From NCBI GenBank assembly GCA_936440205.1, contig OW387134.1:18268908-18332907 (forward strand): a stretch of DNA of 64,000 nucleotides. The letters are read 5' to 3'. This document shows positions 12,263 to 25,096 of the stretch, piece after piece (within the stretch, counting starts at the first letter, position 1; the number at the start of each line of letters is the position of its first letter). The notes under the pieces were generated by a model, which did not search any database, had not been told where the DNA came from, and was given only the letters and a program-made list of their open reading frames with translations. The DNA comes from Lepidonotus clava. Taxonomy: Eukaryota; Annelida; Polychaeta; Phyllodocida; Polynoidae. The position numbers and the translations under genes were made by a program.

Positions 12263-12543
12263 AGTAACTATAGATCTGGGACACAAGAAACAACTCAAAA
12301 ACCTGAACATTTTCTGTCACCTCCTGTTAGTTTTCCTATGTTCTTGTAAATTCACCAAAATGCAACTCTAATGGCTCGTTCAAAGTGTGATGACAATATG
12401 TGTCCTGTTTATGTACAACACATCATATGAAATAACATTTATAATATCTAGCCAGAACTCTACTGCTAGGTCACAATAAAAGGAACACAAAATTAGCTGT
12501 TTCTTGCTGACCAGATCTATAGAAGAGAGAAGTGAAGACCTAC

Positions 12544-12740
12544 CTCGAGTATCTCGTCGCCGACCCGGAGGCGGCCGTCCCTGGCCACGGCGCTGTCGGC
12601 GTGGATGCCGCAGACGAAGACGGACATGACGGACAGGTCGCGGTTCCCGGCCAGACTCACCCCCAGCCCATTGCTGCCCCGGTCTATCTCGATCAGGTGC
12701 AGCTCTCCCTGAAGCTCTCCATACTTCTTGACGATCTTTT
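12544..12740 (-). CDS. PATJ: PDZ exon (PATJ PDZ8-like), first half of domain
   Basis: The acceptor is TTATCTTTTCAG and the donor CTCGAG|GTAGGT. The 197 bases enter in phase 1 and leave in phase 0. It encodes KKYGELQGELHLIEIDRG, the carboxylate-binding loop region NGLGVSLAGNRD, MSVFVCGI, and DGRLRVGDEILE. In the family this follows the EYGYTW linker, and PATJ has YGxLTGELHMIELEKG with GLGLSLAGNKDRSRMSVF here, so the assignment is strong. The loop is intact, so the domain should bind C-terminal peptides such as claudins (known for human PATJ PDZ8). The second half (helix B and the last strand) must lie in a further exon, which I did not find between 1 and 12543. Confidence 0.92.
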
Positions 12741-14227
12741 CTGAAAAGATAAAGCGGGCAAGACTGAGTTAGCTTTGTGTTTATATATAGAGAAATAGAA
12801 ACAAGAAATGTGACATGATGATCGTAAACGATCCATTTAGGGGAAATAGGGCATCGAACAAAGTATAAAGATGTGGTACGCAATGATTGACCGATGGATT
12901 ACCATACAACGTGTGTCTGCACTATGAGCTATTAAGAAGGCATATTCCCCTTTAAGATTAACATGATAGAATAGACCTAAGATACCTCTCTGCTGACAGG
13001 TCAACTTTTGTCATTTCAAGCAACGTCTCAAGAACCAAATTTCGGGTAAGAAAAGTTGCTGTACATCCATTTTTATAGTATAATTGTTATAGTTGTCAAG
13101 GAGTTGCAAACGTATCTAAGCTTGTTATCCATGATCACAGACATAGTTACTACTTTACACCTTATGAGATACGGCCCGGCGTGGCGTATTGAGACGTCCC
13201 GGTGCATACAGACGGCAGTGCGGGCAGTAAACCGCACGTCGCCTCATTACTGACCGCACAACGTGCCGGCAATGTGACCACACGGTAAATACAGAGTATG
13301 GCCCGCCCCCGTGAGGTGCCTACCGCCTCCTCCCCGTGTCACGTACCGTCAGGGGTGTAATAGGACATCACCCAGGGGCAGGGAGGGATCTAAGACCGCC
13401 GTGCGTGGGGGTGGGGGATTTTCTATGAGACAGGGGACGAAAACAACTTCTGTTGTGGATTAAACCAGATGACCCACTGATAAATTGGCAAATATCTACA
13501 TATATTTATGTGTTTATAACAATTAAATTTCATAATACAATGATTGATTCCATTTCATTTGATGTTCTCGACTGGCTTCTTCCATAACTACCTCATTTCT
13601 TATATATTACTAGAACGTACAAGGACACGAACCATAGACTACACACTTATAAATATGAATTATGTCTAATTTGAAGTAGACGTTGATTTCTGATGTTGTT
13701 TATGGAAAGTCATCCCATAATCGTTCTTTTTGTAACTACCATTTTATATGTGCAACTAATGAAGAAGATGGCTTTCACATTTTAAAGGAGAATATTTAGA
13801 ATAAACGTTTTCATTGCGATAAATACTCCATCGTACGACCTCAGGGTATGGTTTTACTAAATTTAATATTGTTTTACTCAATTTAATATTTTTTTAAATA
13901 GGCACTCACGAAAATATATCTTAAAATCTGGTCAAAACTAGAGATCGTGTTTGATGTTAGGTGAAGTTGATGTTATTTAGTACCATCTGTTCCCGCTTTT
14001 ACCACAAGATATAGGTAATCTCCTGAGAGGGGCGGTAGATCGTCGTCTATTTATAGAAGAGTAATTAACAGGTGTGCAACCAGGCGGCCAGGAAATGACG
14101 TGGTCCCCTAACGGATAGGTCTACTTGACCAACGTAATCGCTGCTTCTGTGGCATGGGCTCTAAATACATCGCTCCTTTATCAAGTTACACGGTGGCCTT
14201 TAAAGGCTTCCCTGTTTTGTATTGAAA

Positions 14228-14298
14228 ACATTAACATCTGTTTACCTACGTGCCATTCGGATCATCCGAATCGCACGTAGTGGAACAGATGTTAATGT
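14228..14298. repeat. 71-base near-perfect inverted repeat (hairpin)
   Basis: The arms are about 35 bases with a one-base centre near 14263. The outer parts ACATTAACATCTGTT and AACAGATGTTAATGT pair perfectly. The inner parts CTACGTGC/GCACGTAG and ATTCGGAT/ATCCGAAT also pair, with only a few mismatched bases between blocks. There is almost no loop, which is unlike a microRNA precursor. It looks more like a fold-back element or a palindrome that can extrude as a cruciform. No flanking target duplication is evident. Confidence 0.9.
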
Positions 14299-15389
14299 GT
14301 GCCTCATGATATTTGTTGGGAAGTCAAAGAAATTACAATGGAATTATGACATGATTGCTAATATGAATGGGGTACATCTTGCTCTGATGTCCCAAGTTTC
14401 TTCCATTCGCTTAGAATATGGCCCTAAATCACGTCTCCACTCCGGGAATGGTCAAGGATAGTATGTAAATGTCTCAGTAACCCTTCCTTCAATCACACAA
14501 CATACTTAAACTCAACACAGAGAACACATAACTGATCCAGCCTCTAAGTACAATTGAATGATAACTGTTGATAGCCCAGGGTGGAGGGACGATCCACTGG
14601 AAAGAACGTGGGACTTCTGCAGAGGGGGCCTGGGTATGTTTCCCCAAGGTGTCTGTTGGAACACCTTTCCTCGAGGTCATTCCCCCCCCCCCCCCGATCC
14701 GATCATCAGTAGTGTGTGCAAAGCAAAATTGTGAGTTGGTCTTTACAGAACTAAAAAACATTGCTGAGTAGACCTTTAATTCCAACATATAATCTTCTGT
14801 TTATGGCTCTCGGCGAGCCACTCCACTTCTTGGCGAGCAGCTCAGACAGACTAGACCGTGGCCACCGGCCTGGGCTGGGGCGGCCAGCTGCGCCCACCCA
14901 AACAACAATCACAGGAAAACAGACACAAACCACTTTCAAACAGCATGAAAGCGGATTCAATCAAGCAAAAAGAAAGGTCGTTTTTTGGCTTGCTCTTTGC
15001 CCCCCGAGGCCCGAGGCCGTGTAAAAAGCCGTGGGGAGGCGGGGCCGGGCGCACGGTGCCCACCACGTGAGTGGCGTGTTTTCAGTCCGCTGGGTGGATC
15101 ATACTAATCGGCTCGTTCCCCGGCTGGATCAGCGCCCCATCCGGGCTAATCCGCTCCTGTAGGCACCCATCAATAACCTTTAACATCGTGCGCCATTGTC
15201 CACCCACCACCGTCAACAACCTAATTTATGATGGCCACAGTTTCTGCATAAAACGATCCTTTATTTCCTATGCCATAAATCTCTCCCTATTTTTTTTGAA
15301 AAACTTTATTTTGGGTTTCACCCGGAAAGTTTTTATTATCAATGTTTTTTATTTATATCATTCACGATTGAATGGTGGCAATAGTTTAA

Positions 15390-15473
15390 GAACTATAATG
15401 CACCTGACAGCTATCAGCACCATAAAATATGAGAACTATAATGCACCTGACAGCTATCAGCACCATAAAATAT
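15390..15473. repeat. Perfect 41-base tandem duplication
   Basis: The block beginning GAACTATAATGCACCTGACA and ending CACCATAAAATAT occurs at 15390-15430 and 15433-15473 with no difference seen. Identity this high means a recent duplication or a join made during assembly. Confidence 0.9.
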
Positions 15474-17589
15474 TAGAGCCAAACATGACTCCTACTCATT
15501 AAAAATCAGCAAAAAGATGAAGAATGTAGTTCATGCAAACAAAAATTGGGTTACTTAATGGTTCAAATACCTCCACCCCCCAATCCCCATCCCGCCCCCT
15601 CCGCCCTTCCGTAAGACGCACAAGACACAATCTTAACACAAAAGGCACTTTTACCACTATACGAATTTCTGTATTAACCTTATAACCAGCACTGGAACAA
15701 TCTTTCCATCCAATTCCAGGTAATTCTGTAAATGAGCACTCCTACTGTGAGCAAAGTCGTGCAGTGGGAGGAGGCGGTGTGGACGGCCACTCCGGGCCGG
15801 AGGGTGGTGGTGGTGGTAAATCACCCTGTTATACCCACACAGCTCGCACATTGCCTTCATCCCACTGTGTACACCCCAGTACCAGGGCGCCTACAAAGAC
15901 GGCATGTTGACTCAGAAAACAACGGCCATTGTGTCTAGGGCATTGTGTCTGGACCAGTTGTGGCCCTGCTTCGTTCCCCTGACGGCCAGGTATCGTTCTG
16001 CCCAATCACAAGTGTTCTTATCAAGGTCCACACATAAAACATACTCTAAGCTGATAATTAAATCCCGAGGTTAAACTAAAAAAGTTAGTTTAAATTTATT
16101 TTTTATATATTATCATCTTATTATTATTATTATCAGTTTTTCTATATCATTTTCCCCCTATATATTTCAAAACAGTAAGAAGTGTAACGTGAATCACGAC
16201 AACGAATTCAGAATAAAGGGCAAGAAAGAATACAGCTGTTTCAAGATGGCATAGATTTTCTCCAAAGATTGGACTTTTCTACGGGAAATATCAGTCTAAG
16301 AATTGTTCTTGCTGACTATTCCCTCCGCCCACCCCCCAAAGCCCAAGGGCGACAACCAGGGACTCTTCCCATTCAGTCCATAGTGCCTTCATCGTCTTCC
16401 CTCGGGCTCCCGGCCAAATGGACGCTTTTCGCACCCAGACTGGGTAAACATTACAGACCTGACTCGCCGACAGTGTGGTAGATTGTGTTCCTCCTTCTCA
16501 ATCACAACAAACATAGTCCGAATGGGTCAAACAAAGAATGGTGCATATGACGGAGCATCAACGTCGTGAACTGGTCGGAGTAGAAGGAGTAAGTCGGTGT
16601 AATGGTGTTTATCATTAGATGAAGTCTTGGCCTTATACACCCACACAACCAATATACATGAGCACTAAAAACGACTTGGTCCCATTTAGTTTAAAGTATA
16701 ATTATTTGGTTTTCCTGTCGGACCGACCTCAAGAAATGGAGAGGAGGATAAACCTGACGATAATGGTTTCCTGTCAGTATTTATTCAAGGATGTTGGGAG
16801 TGGGCGGTGACTTGTTGCATTAAACATGGTTGTTTCTTAGGAGCTGCTCTGAGCAGGAGTTTGTTGACCGACCCTGCTTGTGGGGAACTTTCTTTATGCC
16901 CTTCCTGTCTGTTAAAAGCTGTTAGAACGTACAAAGATACAAACTATAGAATGCACAAATAGGTCCATGTTGTTTTTTTCACAGTGATATTGAACCTTTG
17001 GTATTTTCCCAATCAATACTAATTAAAGATTCAACGAATTACTTTTCTATCGCTTCGTGCCCTTTAGTAGTCCGCACTCCCATCTTATCAAGTGCATGGG
17101 GTTGGGTATTTACAATTATTTGATTTTGTAATAAACATGCCTTTCGTTCGGAATGTTTTTTTGATTCGTTTGACTTTTTATTGTCTTTGCGGGTTCGAAC
17201 ATTTTCACAATGTATTACTGTCCGTGGGAAGGAAGAGGTCTGGGAGGGGCAATGAAGACATCCACGGCAATTTCTTGTAATGCCTTTATTGTGTGCGAAT
17301 AGTCAACACAAGAAGGAAGACGCTTTGCCGCAGGCCCCAACTTATACTGCAGGATGGTGAGACGTGAGGGTAATACTCCCATACTCCTTTCAACCCAGGC
17401 ATATTTCATCATATTAGTTTAACACTAGCATTTGAGACTTATTCCACTCAGGTAATAGAATTTCAGTCGTCTGGCCGCCAATACTATCTCTACGGGCAGA
17501 CAGGTTCAATCGGGAGCACATTGACAAGGCAGTGCTAGCAGTATATGGAAAGTGAGATAGGCCTCAGGCTAACGATAAAAAGGAGCGAG

Positions 17590-17940
17590 TCTGGGTCTTT
17601 TTATCTCGATGTGGCGGGTGGTGGCCGGCCGCTGGGGGGCACGGTCCGGCCGGACGTGGTCTGCCCCCCACGCCTGCAGTAGCCGGTTATCTGCCACCAG
17701 GCGGCGTGGGGATCAATGATCAGCGGGGAGGCGGCTGGAGGAGGGGGTTGACAGGAGGAGAGCCGGGGCTGGAGCGGCCCAGGAGGACCCGGTCGTCGCC
17801 TCCCCCTACCCCCCGAGGGGTGTTGTAGTAGAGCTCGAGCCGGCCAGCTGAGAGGTTAAATAGAGCCGTGCCTGCCGGCGCCCGGCCCTGATCTTATCAC
17901 AGAGACTGGTAGCGGGCCGGGCGGCCTGTTTGCGTCTTCT
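17590..17940. other. GC-rich island in intron
   Basis: About 350 bases are strongly GC-rich with many CpG dinucleotides (GGGCCGGGCGGCC, CGGCCGGACGTGG), between AT-rich flanks. I see no reading frame with protein-like content. A CpG island in a large intron can be an internal promoter or enhancer, but there is no direct evidence here. Confidence 0.4.
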
Positions 17941-18439
17941 CACTTGACGTTAATGTGTATCACAACACGACACATGGCTAATAGGAAAATGAGGGATGTT
18001 TCTGGTTTGCCCAATGATCATTATGTGCCACATTTTAGCTGTTATGGTGCATATCACATAATTATAATCTGTTTTTATGAAATTCTAGATTTTGGCAATG
18101 CTTACCTGTAAGTTATGGGAAAGACAACGGGAAAAAGGGCGAAAAGAAAAAAAAGCGAGTCGCATAATTTTAAATACGCCTAATTGGGAATAAGAAAAAA
18201 AAAATCATAGAATAACACTGACATTTTTGTCGACAAAATTAAATTAATATAGTTATGTCTCCGTTAGGGTCGTTCTACATGTTATCTTTTTATCTAGATC
18301 TATTGTGCAACATTTTGAGTCACTACGAGCAGCTCACACCTATATAATATATATACTATATATCATATATACTTGTGCCCTAACGGGGACCTGCTCCTCC
18401 TCTGACCGCCCACCAGGGGGAGCAGCAGGTGAGGGGGAG

Positions 18440-18600
18440 CAGCTCAGGGATCGATCTCGCACTGTGTGGATTAACTGGCGAGTCGATGCCTCCACCCCCC
18501 CCCCCCCGCGCGCTCCGAATCAGACCATCAGCAGGGGGCGCCCTGGTTCCGGTTCAAGGTCGATCCTGGAGGAGGCCGCGTGCCGTGCTGCCACCTAGCG
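18440..18600. other. Short GC-rich patch with C tract
   Basis: A GC-rich patch contains a run of 13 C at 18495-18507 and GAGCAGCTC at 18437-18445. Short plus-strand frames here are low-complexity (Pro runs). No feature is recognised beyond base composition. Confidence 0.3.
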
Positions 18601-21009
18601 GGCCCTTAACCCAGCTGACAATCTTGAGGCATATGCTTGTATACTATACGTCGTTTCGGAGTAAAAAAAACACAAAAAAAACTGGACAGCTAAACGTGCA
18701 AGCCTGATTATCCACAATAACTAGCCTTATGCATAGCCTCTTGCTGTCTGCTGAAATGGTTCTGTTGGTTTTAGTTAGCTAAAGATTTGGGACGGCATTT
18801 ACATCATTTCCTAGAATGGAATACCCCATTAATATTAGAATAAATTTGATTTTGTATTCATTTTTGAGGGGGATTTATACTTTCATTCTTTCCATTCATT
18901 ATATACACGGAAGGACAGCGCCATAAGACTATTCAACTATACACATTTAACATGTATCACTTCACATAGGCTATATGTCACAGGTTTCTGCATGGACCTT
19001 CATCTCTGAACCCTTCACGCCCCCACCCCTCCCCAACACACTCCCGTAGCCCCCCTCTAAATCACCTGATGTCAGCTGGTTTATAATCCAATGCTGACAA
19101 TGCCGACTTACTATCCACAATGAACGCGGAAATTGCCTCATCAGCGTTCGGTTTTCATACCGGGATCATCTCCTCATTCGTTCTACCTAAACTGATCCCA
19201 TTTCCCTGCGGTACAAAGTCACTGACGCCTACTGATCAAAACGTAATTACGAGACGCGGCTTCAAATCATCCACATGGGTGGGTGCCCGTGATTCGCGGA
19301 CCCCGCCGATGATCCGCGGGTTTCAGGGCCGCGTTTTTGGCCTACAGCTCTGCTAAAAGTCCAATTTAATTACGAGAGACCGCTAGTGTTAATACTTTAG
19401 GGTAACTCATTAGCTGCTCGCTGGCGGAGATTGGGGGTCTGACCATCGGGGGTTCCCGGGCGCCTATAACTAGTATAATAGGAGGGATAAGGGATTGAAG
19501 AGGTTGGAGGGGTGAGGGGGTGAGGGTTGAGGGGTAGCAGGATGGCGGGTGGAGATGCCGTCACCACGCATAACGGGGGACACAGGTGGGTGGCAGTGCG
19601 TCGGCAGGCTTTTGGCGACCGTCTGTTAAAAGATAGAAGAAAAGCTAATCCCGTCGCAAGTTATATGAGAAAGATAACCACTCATGTGTTTATCAGAAAG
19701 GCTACCTCCAGAATTGCTTGTCCGTTTTCCACCTCCTCTAAATGTGTTAGAGTTTCTCGAGGTACTGAGTGACATCCACAAATCTCATAGAAGCCTTTTG
19801 CATACGTGTCTTGTTGTCGGGAAAAAAATCATATAAAACCTCTGAATGTAATGAATGTTGTCGCCAGAAGGACGAGCCACACGGTGTAGGATATCTGACA
19901 GAACAATTATAATAAATTCCACACAAACTGAGCTGTGACAGTATTATCATACATTTTTGATATGGACTAAATCAACACTGAATCTTTTTGTGTTCGTGGT
20001 AATATATCACCTACGCAGGAGACCGTTTGTTCCAGTAAACCTTGACACCAGATGTACGTGTCCCACTCCCAGTCCCACGTCGAGCCGAGGCCACCAGCCG
20101 CTTCATTACCACAGGCCCCGCGCTTTGAATTTATGATGAGCAGAACGGAGCAGAATAGAGCTGCTCGCCCGGGCCGCTTATTTCCGCCGCTTCCAATAAC
20201 GACCATGATATTGTAGAGATAAAGAATACCAACGCTGGTGTACTTTAGATTTATGATAATATACAAGAGATATCGGACCTGTACTCAGCCCCCAACTTTT
20301 AACCAAGAACTTAACCATGAACCCCGACTATTGGCACAGAGCCTTAATGAATCATGTGCGTGACATCTGACAACATGCCTAACAGCAAAGGGACTGGATA
20401 GGGGCACATCCTAGTATCCTTTTATGGATTTCATTATGAAGTTCTAATATATCCAAATATTGCATACATTAACCCCCATAGGATAACAATGAGCATTTTC
20501 TTTTCTTTTAGCCATCAATCTCATTTGAAAGGCCGTCCTCTGATGTAAGGAAAGTGATTAGTTTTAAACTACATATATGGGGCATCGTTGTGCTGACTGG
20601 GGACATGTCGATTGAGTTGTTCGGGTGCTGTATCCTATTAGCTGTGCCCCATGATCAGCGGGTTATCCTTGTTGGGAACTCATATACCCTGATCCTAACC
20701 GGTGATATCAGTTATGCACTAGAAGTGTGGTATTTGATAGAGAATATCTAGAAGATCTGACTCTTTAGTATTATAGTGCATAGAAGCATGTCTTATTGCA
20801 GCCAGACCACCCAAAGAACCTCACGGGGAGAGCCCTGCACAAACACCAGACGAGTAGTCAGCACCAGGGACTTGGCATTAGGATCTTATTACAGAAGGTG
20901 ACACTTCGTAGACACCTACACCGTCTGGGTGACACATGCCCGGGTGTTGGCCATCTCTCACGAGGCCCTCAGTCAGTGTTTTACCAGTAGCTGATTGGCA
21001 CTGTTGGCT

Positions 21010-21476
21010 CTAGAGTGGGAGCAATACATCAGTAAATTGGCACCAAGAGTGGAAGCAGTACATCAGTAGGGCCTAGCCTGGGCCTCAGAGTGGGAGTTTT
21101 ACATCAGTAACCCAGGCACCAGAGTGGGAACAGTACATCAGCAGCTGGGGCACCAGAGTTTGAGCGGTACATCAGTAGCCCATGCCCCACACTGGGAGCA
21201 GTACATCAGTAGCACGGCAATACAGTGGGAGCAGTACATCAGAGGGTTGGGCCCCACAGTAGGAGAAGTACATCAGTGTCCCAGGCATCAGAGTTTGAGC
21301 AGTACATCGGTAACTGAGGCCCCAAAGTGGGGTCAGTGGGCCAGGCCCTACAGTAGGAGCAGTACATCAGTGGTGTGAGCCACACAGTAGGAGTCGTACA
21401 TCAGTAGCCCAGGCCCAAAAAGTAGGAGCACTATATCAGTGGGCCCGGCCCTACGGTGAGAGTAGAACATCAGTTG
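21010..21476. repeat. Minisatellite, GGGAGCAGTACATCAGTA unit
   Basis: About twelve degenerate units of roughly 33-42 bases share (G/A)GGAGCAGTACATCAGT followed by a variable CCCAGGCCCCACAGT part. Units differ in length and sequence, so the array is old. There is no coding content. Confidence 0.9.
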
Positions 21477-22928
21477 GCTGCAGGGCCAAACACCCTTCAC
21501 AGCTTCCAATGGACAGGAACGTCGGCTGATACGACCCGTGATGGACGACCAATTGGCGATAAGACATTGGGCCACTCAGTGCAAAATAGGCCGGTTTGGT
21601 GCGGCCACCACTGCCAGGTCCAGAGTTATTGGACACAGACTGGGCCAGACTAAGGACAGGACAAAAAACAGGCTGGGTCTAGGGGTAGATGGGGAGAGTG
21701 TCCGATAGTTAGACGACTTCATACACGTATGCTACTTGCAATTATAGCATGTACCTACCCAACCAGGAAACGTATTCATTGACTGGGGGCCGGCCGCCAT
21801 AACTCTGACCACTAGACCTCTACATAGATGCGAATGCTGCTTATATAATGTAAGTCCAATGACAAAAGAAGCCCGGGGTCCCTGAGTAGCTTACCAATAC
21901 TAAATATTTTGTTGTTAACGTTTTAGCAGTTGGTTAGAGGGAACAATGCCTGAATCAGGAGATTCCCCTAACTATAATTCACCTTTTATACAGCCACTTT
22001 TCTTACTGAAAAGAGTAAAGGGGGGGGGGGGCTGAGACATGGCAGAAACATACATACAGTAGATTTGGGATGGGGTTATGATTGGAGGCGGAGTGCTACG
22101 AAATTTCACCATCTTATATTTACCATTCTTGTTGCCGTTTTGCTCATCTGCTTTGAATAATACATTCACAAGGTAAATACTTATTTTTTCCCGACATAAG
22201 GGCTACAGCATGGGGGTACTTGGCCAACATCCTACTGGCTACAGCTGTCTCTGATGGAGAGAAGGGGGCACGAAGAAGGGGTCACTGCCCAGTATTGGAC
22301 AATTCGTATCACCAGTATTTGATTTCGATTTGACATCAACACTGGCGAGAAGATCGAAATGTGTTGATGACTACATGTGGGGAAGTCCCCTCGGGCGAGA
22401 ACAGATAAATACAATCCATTGTGTCATCGCTGAACACTAAGTGCATTTCGCTGTCCAGGGTTTAAATCTGATAGGGTTTGAACAAAAAACCACACCCACG
22501 CGTTCCCTACAAAATATGATAGTCTGTAATGTGTGGGAAGGTACGTGGGAGATAATGGACATTTCCATCAGTCCAAACTACCTTTCAATAGTTGAAGCTG
22601 GTGTTTTAATAGAGTAATTGAACAGCAAATCTATAGAAACTGGATACGACACTAGTGATGTCAATCAAAATTAGCACATTTGTCACACACTGGTATATTG
22701 ATGTAGTTATAATAGAGCTAATATACTATGTCGCACGGGGATGGTCACAGCTATACATGTACCATACACTCTAAAGTATGAGAAAGTAATAATATTGAAA
22801 GTGTCTGTAAACAAATCCCATCGGCCTAGTATGTAGTTTCATACCAACAGACGAAGTCAGTTCATTTTCCGCAGTCTTTCATCATTCGTTTTCTGAATTC
22901 ACTAATCAAAGAAACTATAGGGAGATAC

Positions 22929-23075
22929 CTTGGTGCATTTCGTCATATTTGGCTCTCTTTCTAGAGCGCGTATTACCAGGGTTGGCGGCTGTGAAGGTAA
23001 CCTTATCGTCACTAACTTCCGGTCCGACCGGAACCGGAACCGTCGACTCAATTTCGACAAGGTCTGCCCCGTGAT
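22929..23075 (-). CDS. Candidate cassette exon of the PDZ gene
   Basis: On the minus strand CACAAAG (acceptor) opens 147 bases that end ATGCACCAAG|GTATCT (donor). It enters and leaves in phase 1, the phase of the flanking junction (exon 39077-39140 to exon 12544-12740), and its frame has no stop. So 49 codons could be added without breaking the protein. The insert would read NHGADLVEIE, TVPVPVGPEVSDD, VTFTAANPGN, then basic RSRKRAKYDEMHQ. It is hydrophilic and resembles a nuclear localisation patch. Skipping it gives the usual family join (EYGYTW-KKIVKKYG). The acceptor has a poor pyrimidine tract; CGGGGCAG, 12 bases on, is an alternative in the same phase. Confidence 0.5.
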
Positions 23076-23739
23076 CTTTGTGTGACAGGTGAACCACGGC
23101 CAGTGGTGTGGGTTACAACTGTCGCCTCTACGACAGTCTGCAACGGGAGAACGCTATCAACTCAGGAGATCCGAATCTCCAGTATTTACGGCTCCGAGAA
23201 ACAGGAATTAATGGAATGCTAGCTTTGTTCCAATACGAGGTCGTCTCACAAATTCCTGTAAGCTGTTGTCTGGATTGAACGGATCCTAAGGGAATTGATG
23301 ATTTCAATGTGTCGCAGTGCGCACCATATCGATTTTTATATTATCTATTCATTTGATAATTATATTTCATTCAATATTACTTTTCCAATGCTCAGGAATA
23401 ATAATTTTCAGGGACATTCTCCTACATGCCATTATTACTAGAAAGGAAACAGCCATCTCTCCTAGGTCTCTGTAGCTGTGTCAGAATCACGAGGCAGTAG
23501 TCAGGTCCATTCAACTTCCCTACCAATCCGAAGGCCCCCACCTCTGTCCTGTGCTGCTATTCGGCCCGTCTTTAGGTGGACACCGACCAATTAGTTTAAC
23601 AACGTAGACCGTGCACGGAACACGCTCCTGTCGGCCCAAGGAGAGGCCAGGGAAAGGTTGGCAGTGCAGCCTCCTATTACATCCCTTTTTGGGGGACCCT
23701 TTCTGCCCACTGTACTGACCAGGACTAGGCAGTAGACAC

Positions 23740-24385
23740 CCTGATTAGTGCCCTCTGGTGACCCCCTTGGTGGAAGGGGTCAGCGGGTCACCGTTATGGT
23801 ATGCGTGTGGCCGGCCGCCCTCTGCCCGCTACTGTACCGCCTTGTTATGGGCACTGTCTCCGGCTGACTACTGCATCACCTTATTACAGGCACTGTCTGT
23901 GTCTGCCTGCCCACTGCTGTACCATCTTGTCATGGGTACTGCCTTAGTCTATCCAGTGCCATACTGCCTTCAGATGGACACTGTCTTCTGCTGACTACCA
24001 CATTGCCTTAAATGTTACAGGTATTTTCTGATTTCCCACTGTTGTACCACCTCGTTATGGGCACTGTCTCTGTCTGCTCATTGTCATACTGCCTTGTTAG
24101 GAACACTCTCTCTGTCTGCCCATTGCTGTAACACCTTGTTATCGGCACTCTCTCTGTCCATTCACTGCTTTACTGCCTTGTTATGGAGACTAGCTGCTCC
24201 GTCTGCCCACTGCAGTACCACATTGTAATTGGCACAGTCTCCCTCTGCCCGCTGTCATACTGCCTTGTTTTGAGCACTTTCTCCATCTGCCCACTGCCGT
24301 ATACTGCCTTGTTATGTGCACTGTGTCTGTCTACCCACTGCCGTACTGCCTTGTTATGGGTACTGACTCTGTCTGGCCACACTGT
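23740..24385. repeat. Minisatellite, about 42-base unit
   Basis: Units read GCACTGTCTCTGTCTGCCCA, CTGCCGTACTGCC, TTGTTATGG with varying length (about 39-58 bases), at least twelve in all. The order of variants is irregular. There is no coding content; open frames in it are repeat products. Confidence 0.9.
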
Positions 24386-25082
24386 TTCCTACATTCATGC
24401 AAAATGGGGAACATTTTTCGGTAGAATCGATTTGTTCAGGACGAACATGTCTACATTACTAAGTGTACATAATGGCAAAGGTTGGCACGAAGAGATATCA
24501 AAAGGCCAATGTTGAACTAGGCCCTAGAGGCAGTTGGGAATGATAATAATGAATTTACTTCGAGATTAAATGATTAAATAATCTATTATTTCAAGTGTAG
24601 ACCAGGCAACTGCCATCAAATCGTCCATCCACTGATAGAGAAAGTAATGCACTGATGGGAGTGTTTTATAAGAATGTAAGTTAGCCAGATAGAAGTAACA
24701 GGAAATTATACGTTACAACATAGTGTACATCACATATCATCACGTCTCATTTCATATACCCTTCCACAACAGCAAACATGCCTTTGGTCATCATGTTAGC
24801 ACATACAATCTCTGCAAGACTTCAAAAGCGCAATATGTCGAGGCGCCCCTCTCATCGCGTGCATTAACGGCCAATCTATGTTCTCAATGCACCTTTGAGC
24901 CCAAAGAAAAGCATGTTTGCCGAGTAAATGGATGGTAATATCCCCTCAACAACTCGGCCCAATAGCGTGCAAAAAGCAGCACCTCAACGGCCGCCTTGGT
25001 GGAGGTAAATTCCAATCAGGTAGACAGTGTAGGCCGAGGTTAGACAGAGGCAGGCCGACCGGGGCAGTCAATCAAACTACCA

Positions 25083-25096
25083 GTTGCCATGGTAAC
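25083..25096. promoter_or_regulatory. RFX X-box motif GTTGCCATGGTAAC
   Basis: GTTGCCATGGTAAC is a full, nearly palindromic X-box (consensus GTNRCC-N(0-3)-RGYAAC). RFX transcription factors bind such sites, often near ciliary and epithelial genes. It sits at the left edge of a GC-rich block (about 25000-25350) inside the large intron. Two more copies lie at 49419 and 49461. Confidence 0.6.

Noticed and set aside
15071-15502. 143-codon plus-strand open frame
   Set aside because: It runs through the 41-base tandem duplication and AT-rich low-complexity sequence, with no domain and no splice partners.
17170-17200. GGTTCGAAC tRNA B-box-like word
   Set aside because: There is no A box at the right distance and no acceptor stem, so no tRNA gene.
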